This document shows, piece after piece, positions 6,613 through 12,795 of a DNA stretch of 13,952 bases. How positions within the stretch are numbered: the first letter of the stretch is position 1; every line of letters begins with the position of its first letter. Under the pieces are notes generated by a model, which worked only from the letters and a program-made list of their open reading frames with translations, had not been told where the DNA came from and ran no database searches. The position numbers were made by a program, and so were the translations under genes. Source of the stretch: Candidatus Cloacimonas sp. 4484_140 (lineage in GTDB: Bacteria > Cloacimonadota > Cloacimonadia > JGIOTU-2); NCBI GenBank assembly GCA_002049945.1, contig MVCT01000032.1, positions 1 to 13,952 of the forward strand, in the 5' to 3' direction.

Positions 6613-7226
6613 TGTACACAAAAAAAAACGGCTTTGCCAAAGCAAATTTCGATCCAAAAACCGTGATCACAATTCCAAATGTTGTAACTTTAATCAGGTT
6701 GCTTATTCTGCCATTTGTGCTTGTAGCACTAAGTAAGGGTCAAAATGTACAGGCATTTATTCTAATATTAATTGCAGGATTCACTGATGTTCTTGATGGA
6801 TTCCTTGCAAAGATATTGCATCAGGCAACAACTATTGGAAAAATTCTCGATCCGTTAGTAGATAAAATATTCATAGTATCAATATTGATTTTTCTCTATA
6901 TTTATCGAAGCTTTCCCTCCTGGGCATTTTATCTTATTATTGCGCTTGAATTATTAATTTTAATCGGTGGTTATTGGCTTATAATGAAACATCACAAAAT
7001 ACCAAGTTCAAATATCCCTGGTAAAATTGCCGTAATTTTCATTAGTTTAGCTACATATCTTTATGTTATTGATTTGAATTCTATAAATAACTTTTTTATC
7101 ATAGGAATAAATGTAAAAATTTTGACAATATTAATTGGAGTGACCTTACTTTGCATTGCAACAGTACGCTATGGAATAATATCCAAAAGAGAAATATCAA
7201 AAAACAATAGAAAGAAGAAGGATTAA
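6612..7226 (+). CDS. pgsA: CDP-diacylglycerol-glycerol-3-phosphate 3-phosphatidyltransferase
   Basis: The 204-residue integral membrane protein is a CDP-alcohol phosphatidyltransferase. The signature D-x2-DG-x2-A-R-x8-G-x3-D-x3-D is present as D59, D62, G63, A66, K67, G76, D80 and D84, with Lys in place of the usual Arg at 67. The opening ITIPNVVTLIRLLILPFVLVAL (from about residue 19) is characteristic of PgsA, which makes phosphatidylglycerol phosphate from CDP-diacylglycerol and sn-glycerol 3-phosphate (EC 2.7.8.5). Several further TM segments follow, and the C-terminus is a basic tail ending KKKD. It overlaps nadK and the next gene by 1 nt on each side. Another CDP-alcohol transferase such as a cardiolipin or phosphatidylserine synthase is less likely from the N-terminus and length. 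Confidence 0.88.
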   Translation: MYTKKNGFAKANFDPKTVITIPNVVTLIRLLILPFVLVALSKGQNVQAFILILIAGFTDVLDGFLAKILHQATTIGKILDPLVDKIFIVSILIFLYIYRSFPSWAFYLIIALELLILIGGYWLIMKHHKIPSSNIPGKIAVIFISLATYLYVIDLNSINNFFIIGINVKILTILIGVTLLCIATVRYGIISKREISKNNRKKKD

Positions 7227-8155
7227 TGACAGCTCTTTATATTACCAGAAGAATCAAAAATGTTATAATGATCGGTGTGGTAATTATCGCACTAATAATT
7301 GCATTTGGCAAATCACAGATAATCAACGCATTTCTAAAGCCCTCTGATATAATGGGGCAGACACCCAAAAAAGCTGAAGAAATGTTCAACAAATCAAAAT
7401 ATGATACAAAGATTGAGTTAAAATATATCACAAAAGATATAAAGGAAATAAAACGAGCTGTTGATGATATTATTATTACCAACGATCTCAATACAATCTA
7501 TTCAAAGAGTTCATCTAACAATATTGCAAAGCTCATAGAAATTCCACGTGATGACTACAAAGAGATAATTACCTCGCTGCGGAATCATGAAGAATTGAAA
7601 TCTGATGAACTTGTTCAGTCAGCAGAATCGGCACCGATAGAATCTCTAAAACAGAGGATTAAAGATGAGGAAAAGATAAAAGAAAAACTACTTAATGATC
7701 TTACGCAAGTGCGAAGTGTTTATGAGACAGAGAATCTTCAGCAAAATCTGAAGCGGCAAAACGATACTCTCGATTCATTAAGGCAGTCCCTTACCGCTAA
7801 AAAGCAGCAGACAAATAATGTTCTCGCGAAAATTGATATTTCCAAATTTGTTTCTCGAGCAGATGTCACACAACACGCATTCAAATCTTTTCTCGCAACA
7901 TTTGTGATTTCTTTACTCTTCATTTCTGTAGCACTTTTTGTGATTTATTTTATCATAATCCTATTCACAAAACTCTTTTCAATTCTTGGCATAAAAACTA
8001 CGCATGGTAAACCATCCCGTTATGGTTCTACTTCAAGTTATGGATATGGATATGATTATGGTTCAAAGAAAAAAATAAAGAGAAAATATATCAGAAAACC
8101 AAGAAGCGGGGAAAGCGAAAATTCCGAAGAGCACAAAGATAAAGAAGATAAATAG
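7226..8155 (+). CDS. Two-TM coiled-coil envelope protein, DUF4349-like
   Basis: I do not recognise a characterised protein here. The 309 residues show an N-terminal TM helix (about 11-30) and a mixed soluble region. A long charged helical segment (about 135-205, rich in K, E, Q and L, with QNLKRQNDTLDSLRQSL) is probably a coiled coil. A second TM follows (about 220-251), then a tail with RYGSTSSYGYGYDYGSKKK and a very charged end. The order of PRDDYKEIITSLRN, a coiled coil, and a short strand NVLAKIDISKF before a C-terminal TM recalls DUF4349 proteins, whose function is unknown, but this is an impression from pattern only. The soluble part is likely periplasmic, with the basic tail in the cytoplasm. 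It begins on the last base of the pgsA stop (TAATG) and so is tightly coupled to it. No SD is visible. Confidence 0.62.
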   Translation: MTALYITRRIKNVIMIGVVIIALIIAFGKSQIINAFLKPSDIMGQTPKKAEEMFNKSKYDTKIELKYITKDIKEIKRAVDDIIITNDLNTIYSKSSSNNIAKLIEIPRDDYKEIITSLRNHEELKSDELVQSAESAPIESLKQRIKDEEKIKEKLLNDLTQVRSVYETENLQQNLKRQNDTLDSLRQSLTAKKQQTNNVLAKIDISKFVSRADVTQHAFKSFLATFVISLLFISVALFVIYFIIILFTKLFSILGIKTTHGKPSRYGSTSSYGYGYDYGSKKKIKRKYIRKPRSGESENSEEHKDKEDK

Positions 8156-8163
8156 TTCTCAAT

Positions 8164-8394
8164 ATGATAATTTGGCTTAGTTTGATAATCGCTGGACTTT
8201 TACTCATCTTTCTTGAGCTCTTTTTTCATAATCTCACATTGTTGAGTTTTGGAGCAGCAGCTCTCTTTACTGGAATGATAAACATTCTTGGAATGAGAAA
8301 TATTCTGATTTTAATATTGTTTTTCTGCTTGTTTTCATTACTCAATTTATTTGTGCTGAAAAAGTTGCTCTCAATGCTGATAAGGAAGAGATAA
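8164..8394 (+). CDS. Short NfeD-like membrane protein
   Basis: This 76-residue, very hydrophobic protein has about three TM segments. The opening MIIWLSLIIAGLLLIFLELF, followed by LTLLSFGAAALFTGMINILG, fits the membrane part of NfeD/YbbK (QmcB-like) proteins, where the E-L-F and FG-x-AA-L-x-tG positions are conserved. Family members usually continue into a soluble OB-fold domain of about 60-70 residues. That domain is absent: the frame ends at KKLLSMLIRKR and no continuation is apparent in the 75 nt before the S20-like gene. NfeD proteins work with flotillin-like or stomatin-like SPFH partners in membrane organisation; none is encoded nearby. It starts 8 nt after the previous gene, without an SD, and is probably in the same transcript. 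Confidence 0.6.
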   Translation: MIIWLSLIIAGLLLIFLELFFHNLTLLSFGAAALFTGMINILGMRNILILILFFCLFSLLNLFVLKKLLSMLIRKR

Positions 8395-8428
8395 TTCAGT
8401 GTTGCAAAGTTTGACAAAAAATCCACTC

Positions 8429-8464
8429 AGCAATTTTCTTGCTCAAAATTAGAAATTTTAGGAG
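8429..8464 (+). promoter_or_regulatory. Leader of the S20-like gene: small hairpins and Shine-Dalgarno
   Basis: The hairpin AGCAA-TTTTC-TTGCT lies at 8429-8443, and an AT-only stem AAAATT-AGA-AATTTT at about 8446-8460. They are followed by a clear SD AGGAG at 8460-8464, 5 nt before the ATG at 8470. A TTGACA at 8411-8416 might be a -35 box, but no good -10 follows. The SD is certain; the structures are small enough to be chance in AT-rich DNA. S20 is autoregulated at translation in E. coli, so a leader site is conceivable. Confidence 0.4.
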
Positions 8465-8469
8465 ATTCA

Positions 8470-8616
8470 ATGCCAAGTCATAAATCTTGTGAAAAAAGAT
8501 TGCGTTCGGATGCAAAAAAGAAAGAACGAAACCACTATGTGAAAAAGAGTATCGGCACGATCATAAAGAAAATCAAAAAGTCCACTGATAAAGCAGAAAA
8601 TTTTGAAGCTAATTAG
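8470..8616 (+). CDS. rpsT: Short 30S ribosomal protein S20-like protein, N-terminal part only
   Basis: A 48-residue ORF starts at an ATG with a good SD (AGGAG, 5-nt spacing). It begins MPSHKSCEKRLRSDAKKK and reaches KKIKKSTDKAENFEAN. This follows the first helix of bacterial S20 (for example M-A-N-H-K-S-x2-K-R-I-R, then R-N-R-Y, then a K-L-R-x-T-T-D-K-A-E stretch in Bacteroidota-type proteins). S20 is normally about 85-90 residues. It binds 16S rRNA early in 30S assembly through a three-helix bundle. Helices 2 and 3, including the usual I-H-K-N-x-A-A-R segment, are missing. They cannot be supplied downstream, because the signal peptide of the next gene begins 8 nt after the stop. It may be a genuinely short S20 or a truncated gene with a full copy elsewhere. 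Confidence 0.75.
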   Translation: MPSHKSCEKRLRSDAKKKERNHYVKKSIGTIIKKIKKSTDKAENFEAN

Positions 8617-8624
8617 CATCTACT

Positions 8625-11600
8625 TTGAATAAAAAAAGAGTATCTGTCATAGTTCTGCTGGTGGGTATATTTATTACATGCCCCTTGTTTGGAGATTTGA
8701 CAGTTTCAGTATTACGATCAACTACAGATAATCTTACAATTGAATTCATTCTTCCCGAATATCAGATTCTTTCAAGAGAAGGATACTCATATATCGAATG
8801 TCCGGAACTTAAACGAGAAGAGATCGAAGGAAGGATCGATCTTCCTTATTATTCTTTTCTGATCGGAGTACCTACAAATGGGAATGTGCATTCTACTATT
8901 ATTTTAAAAGAGGATAGTTTTTTTGATTTAACTGCCCCTGTCGCTCCGTTCCCAAAATTTATAAAAGAATCTCAAGATGAAACTTATACTCATGTTTATG
9001 AGATAAAACAGGATGTCTATTTACCCGAAACATCGAAAGAATTACTCGAAATATCCGAACCTTATCTCTGGCGGCAACAGACAGTTGTAATGGTGATTAT
9101 ACGTCCATTCACTGTTCATAATAATAGACTTAAAATCGTCGATAAGCTTAAGCTATCATTCTCGCTCACCGGCAACAAAGCTGCTAACCCATTTACTGAT
9201 AAGAATTTTGAAAAGATTTTTAAAAATACCATAATCAATTTTGATATTTCTAAACATTGGAGCTCGGAGAAACGAGTTCAAAAGCAGGATAATCCTTTTT
9301 CACATGCAGACAGATGGTTCAAGATACCTATTACTGAAAGTGGAATTTGTAAGCTGACTAAGCAGGAATTATCTCAAGCTGGAATAGACGTAGAAAATCT
9401 CGACCCAAACGAAATAAAGGTATTCAATGGAGGGGGATATTCACAAGATCGTGATATCTTTAATTCGTTATATCCATTTGAAGAAGTGCCGGTATTCGTA
9501 AGTGCAAACGGTTCTGATTTCACAGTGTATTTTTATGTAAGAGGTACAAATGGCTTCCAATTGAACCAAGACTATAATCAATATTTTAATCCATACACAG
9601 GTGAAAATATCTATTGGCTCACTTATAATTATAATACAGATATTACTTCACATAACAATTCTCAAAACAAATCTACCCGCGATCAAACAAAACGGGAAAC
9701 GCTTACAACATACCGTTATTCCGAGCATTTCGAAAAAGAAAAAGTTCGTTCTGAACCAGATGGAATAGTATGGTACTGGCAGAGTTTTATAGGAAGCGGT
9801 GCAAAAACTAAAAACTTCGATTTCTCTGTTTCTGAACTCAACACAAACGAGCCACAGGAACTTATTATAAATTTCAATATTAATCCATATTCTTCTATTA
9901 CAACCTATGTAAACGGAATATTACTAACTAAATATACATCGAGGGGATCACACATTACCTATACAGGAAATTTCTTCCAAAATGGGAAGAATACACTAAA
10001 GATTGTACAATCAGCATCCAGCTCTCAAGCACTCTATTTCGATTATTACGAGATTAGCTACACGAAAAATCTAAAGATGGAGAATAATTATCTCGAATTT
10101 TCCCTCCCTCAAGATAGTTTAGAATACACTGTTAATGTGACAAATGTTTCTAATAATGAGCTTCAGATATTCCAGATAAGAAAATTTGATCAAGCTTCTA
10201 AAATCACAAATTATAATTATGCAAGTAACACCCTCTCATTTGAAGCGACCTCAGATACAGCTGGCACAAAATTCTGTATTGTCAGCAATGGGGGATATAT
10301 TATTCCGGATGTGATTGAAGAAAAATTCAAACCACTTGTGTATTTGAATGGCGCAGAAATACGTTCATATCTAAGAGATGAAGTAACACTTGCAAATACT
10401 GAAGCTATTATAATTACACCGGCACAATTTTGGGAAAAATCAAAAGAGCTTGCAGATGTTCATATTCAGTATGACGGCTTGAATGTGATGGTTGTGAATA
10501 TCGATGATATTTATGATGAATTTTCTTGGGGTTTGACCGATGTCGTTGCAGTGAGATATTTCCTAAAATACGGTTTTGATTATTATGCCATAATTCCGGA
10601 AAGAAAATTATCTTATGTAGTGCTCGCCGGTGATGGAACCAATGACTTTCGTGGTTATGAACCGGGCTCTGAAGAAAAAAATAAAATCCTTCCATTTTTA
10701 AAAGTAACAACTGTATCTGATGACAAATTTGTATATTTTACAAATACAAATCCTTCTTTGATGATAGGTCGTTTTCCCGGTTATACTAGTTCTCAAATGG
10801 AAATTATGATAGATAAGACAATTGATTATATTACTCAACCAAATTATGGTTACTGGCGCAACCGTGTGATCCTGTGTGCGGATGATTTTCTTAAAGATGG
10901 TCGTCATAAAGAAACAGTAAATACTTACAATGCTGAGTTATGTGCTCGCTTTATTGAAGATAATGTTGAGTTAGTAGAAGTTTATGGAATTCGTTATCCT
11001 CTTGATGAGTTCAAAAAACGCCCTGAGGCAAATAAAGATCTCATTAAAAAAATAAATGAAGGTGCAGCAGTGTTCTATTACATTGGTCATGGCGGTTATG
11101 ATGTCATGGGTGATGAGGATTATTTTAGAGCGAGCAGAGATATTGGTAAATTAAACAATGGGGATATGTTAAATTTCTTTATTGCTGCTTCATGTAATAT
11201 CGGATATTTTGATTCTAATACCATAGAATGCACAGTTGAAAGATTTTTATATACAAAAAACAGAGGAGCAGTAGCAGCTTTTGCAGCAACTCGTGGAGGT
11301 GGGTATGGACCTTGCACAAGGATAGTTGATTATATTGTTAATGGTGCAAGTGAAAGAATAAGAATAGGGGAGGCAGTTATAATTTCTAAGGGTGGAAGTG
11401 TACCGAAGTCCTATGAAAGTTATTTGCTCTTTGGCGATCCAATGTTGAGATCTGCTTTACCTGCAATCAGAGGAAATATTACCATTGCTCAAGAGCTTGC
11501 CGATTCGCTCCAGGCACGCCAAACTGCCGAATTACGGGGAATTATTGATACAACCGGTTGTCAGCTTGATGAAGTTTTTATTGTAGTTTATGATACCGAT

Positions 11601-12518
11601 TATGACAAGGTATATGAATATGAGGAAAAAATCGAAAACGTATGGGTGACAAAAGATACAACTTTTATTGAAAAGGGAAAGGCGATTTTTAAAGGTCCAG
11701 TCTCAACACAGGATTATGATTTTGATTTTGGCTTTATCGTTCCTGATGATATATATGGTGGACAATTAGGTCATATCTTGAGTTACTCGGAAAGCTCCTC
11801 AGAAGAAGTAGATGTTGCAATGCGCTATAATAAACGTGATGATATAAAAAATCATGATCTTATCATAAATGGATATGCAGAATCTGAGAATGACGGACCT
11901 CCGCAGATCACAATGTGGATGGATAATGATGCTTTTAAGAGTGGAGATTATGTTTCTTCATCACCTCTTGTATATATAGAAATCCTTGATAGTAACGGTG
12001 TTAATATTACTAATTATCCTGGTCATCGCATTTTATTAACTGTTGATAATGAAGATGAATATAATATCACTGAATATTTTGTATATGATCTGGACTCCTA
12101 TATAAAAGGTTCGATTGAGTATCAACTGGAATCAATTCCTGCAGGTATTCACACCCTAAGATTAGAAGTTTTTGATAACTTAAACGAAGTTGCCTTTGAA
12201 GAAGTTGAATTTAAGATAAAAAGTCCTGATAATATCGATGTGCGAACAGTGCTGAATTATCCAAATCCAATGGATGATCATACTTATTTTACCTTCTATC
12301 TTGATGGCGATGCTTCCGTAGATATTGAGATTTTTACAATTGCCGGAAGGAAGATAAAAATAATTGATAATCAGATCCTACATGCAGGATATAATCAAGT
12401 GTTATGGAATGGGAAAGATGAGGATGGTGATGTTCCATCAAACGGAGTATATTTTTATAAATTGATAGTTAACGGGAAAAGGATTGATGATGTTTTCAAG
12501 ATTATTATTTTCCATTAA
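8625..12518 (+). CDS. PorU-like gingipain-family (C25) peptidase with T9SS C-terminal domain
   Basis: The 1297-residue exported protein starts at TTG (8625); a stop lies 15 nt upstream in frame, and this start gives a clean signal peptide (VSVIVLLVGIFITCPLFG, residues 6-23). Residues about 231-310 (WFKIPITESGICKLTKQEL, then IKVFNGGG) match the segment that precedes the catalytic domain in PorU, the T9SS sortase. The C25 domain spans about 590-945. VVLAGDGTNDFRG lies at about 665-677, then MIGRFPGYT, WRNRVILCADD and YIGHGGYD with catalytic His822. FFIAASCNIGYFD carries the nucleophile Cys857, and LLFGDPMLR closes the domain. Beta-sandwich regions follow. The end, from NYPNP at about 1211 to the C-terminus, is a FlgD-like T9SS domain (GYNQVLWNGKDEDGDVPSNG). 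PorU cleaves sorting signals of T9SS cargo and attaches the cargo to A-LPS; the alternative is a C25 peptidase that is itself cargo. No SD is visible and it starts 8 nt after the S20-like gene. Confidence 0.85.
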   Translation: MNKKRVSVIVLLVGIFITCPLFGDLTVSVLRSTTDNLTIEFILPEYQILSREGYSYIECPELKREEIEGRIDLPYYSFLIGVPTNGNVHSTIILKEDSFFDLTAPVAPFPKFIKESQDETYTHVYEIKQDVYLPETSKELLEISEPYLWRQQTVVMVIIRPFTVHNNRLKIVDKLKLSFSLTGNKAANPFTDKNFEKIFKNTIINFDISKHWSSEKRVQKQDNPFSHADRWFKIPITESGICKLTKQELSQAGIDVENLDPNEIKVFNGGGYSQDRDIFNSLYPFEEVPVFVSANGSDFTVYFYVRGTNGFQLNQDYNQYFNPYTGENIYWLTYNYNTDITSHNNSQNKSTRDQTKRETLTTYRYSEHFEKEKVRSEPDGIVWYWQSFIGSGAKTKNFDFSVSELNTNEPQELIINFNINPYSSITTYVNGILLTKYTSRGSHITYTGNFFQNGKNTLKIVQSASSSQALYFDYYEISYTKNLKMENNYLEFSLPQDSLEYTVNVTNVSNNELQIFQIRKFDQASKITNYNYASNTLSFEATSDTAGTKFCIVSNGGYIIPDVIEEKFKPLVYLNGAEIRSYLRDEVTLANTEAIIITPAQFWEKSKELADVHIQYDGLNVMVVNIDDIYDEFSWGLTDVVAVRYFLKYGFDYYAIIPERKLSYVVLAGDGTNDFRGYEPGSEEKNKILPFLKVTTVSDDKFVYFTNTNPSLMIGRFPGYTSSQMEIMIDKTIDYITQPNYGYWRNRVILCADDFLKDGRHKETVNTYNAELCARFIEDNVELVEVYGIRYPLDEFKKRPEANKDLIKKINEGAAVFYYIGHGGYDVMGDEDYFRASRDIGKLNNGDMLNFFIAASCNIGYFDSNTIECTVERFLYTKNRGAVAAFAATRGGGYGPCTRIVDYIVNGASERIRIGEAVIISKGGSVPKSYESYLLFGDPMLRSALPAIRGNITIAQELADSLQARQTAELRGIIDTTGCQLDEVFIVVYDTDYDKVYEYEEKIENVWVTKDTTFIEKGKAIFKGPVSTQDYDFDFGFIVPDDIYGGQLGHILSYSESSSEEVDVAMRYNKRDDIKNHDLIINGYAESENDGPPQITMWMDNDAFKSGDYVSSSPLVYIEILDSNGVNITNYPGHRILLTVDNEDEYNITEYFVYDLDSYIKGSIEYQLESIPAGIHTLRLEVFDNLNEVAFEEVEFKIKSPDNIDVRTVLNYPNPMDDHTYFTFYLDGDASVDIEIFTIAGRKIKIIDNQILHAGYNQVLWNGKDEDGDVPSNGVYFYKLIVNGKRIDDVFKIIIFH

Positions 12519-12550
12519 TAGTATTTATTTATTTTCTCTTTATAATAAAT

Positions 12551-12579
12551 TTGACAAGCAACAGTAATATTTTTAAAAT
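12551..12579 (+). promoter_or_regulatory. Near-consensus sigma-70 promoter
   Basis: TTGACA (12551-12556) and TAAAAT (12574-12579) are separated by exactly 17 nt. This is the best promoter in the window. It would start transcription near 12586 and give a leader of about 210 nt for the secreted-protein gene at 12796. It lies 33 nt after the stop of the C25 gene; no intrinsic terminator is seen between them. Confidence 0.72.
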
Positions 12580-12585
12580 TGGAAA

Positions 12586-12795
12586 CGCTATAAAAAAACT
12601 AGTCTTTATAATGAAAAAAGATGAGGTTATGTTAAAAGAAATGATTGCTATGTTAATGTCTAAGATAGGCCTTAAACCAGTTTTATCTCATAGCTTATCA
12701 ACTGGTTACACCCTAAGGGGAATTTTATTAACTTCTAAGTTAGGTTTTTAATTTATGTTAACGAAATCTGATTTTATTAAATCGGAGGAGACGAA
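12586..12795 (+). other. Long structured 5' leader of the last gene
   Basis: The 277-nt region between 12519 and 12795 has no convincing gene. The predicted transcript carries several stems. TATAAA/TTTATA lies at 12589-12594 and 12605-12610. A perfect 8-bp stem AACCAGTT/AACTGGTT lies at 12675-12682 and 12700-12707, extended outside a one-sided bulge by CCTTA/TAAGG at 12670-12674 and 12714-12718. A competing CCTAA/TTAGG pair at 12712-12716 and 12740-12744 is followed by TTTTT at 12745-12749. The last two share bases, so they could be exclusive antiterminator- and terminator-like states. I recognise no known riboswitch class. The stems are seen; the function is inferred. Confidence 0.4.
12767..12790 (+). 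promoter_or_regulatory. Shine-Dalgarno partly inside a hairpin
   Basis: A strong SD GGAGGAG occupies 12784-12790, 5 nt before the ATG at 12796. The hairpin TCTGATTT-TATT-AAATCGGA (12767-12774 with 12779-12786, 8 pairs, one T-G) covers its first three bases. Opening of this hairpin could modulate translation start. The SD itself fixes the start codon. Confidence 0.6.

Noticed and set aside
8040..8070. Short tandem repeat encoding YGYGYDYG
   Set aside because: Low-complexity coding sequence in the protein tail; too short and imperfect to call a DNA repeat.
8411..8440. Promoter for the S20-like gene from TTGACA at 8411
   Set aside because: The hexamer at 17 nt is TTTTCT, a poor -10; transcription from the nadK operon is enough.
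12551..12751. 66-codon plus-strand ORF (TTG start; internal ATG at 12611) in the leader
   Set aside because: No SD, no recognisable domain, and it coincides with the promoter and structured leader. A leader peptide cannot be excluded but is not supported.
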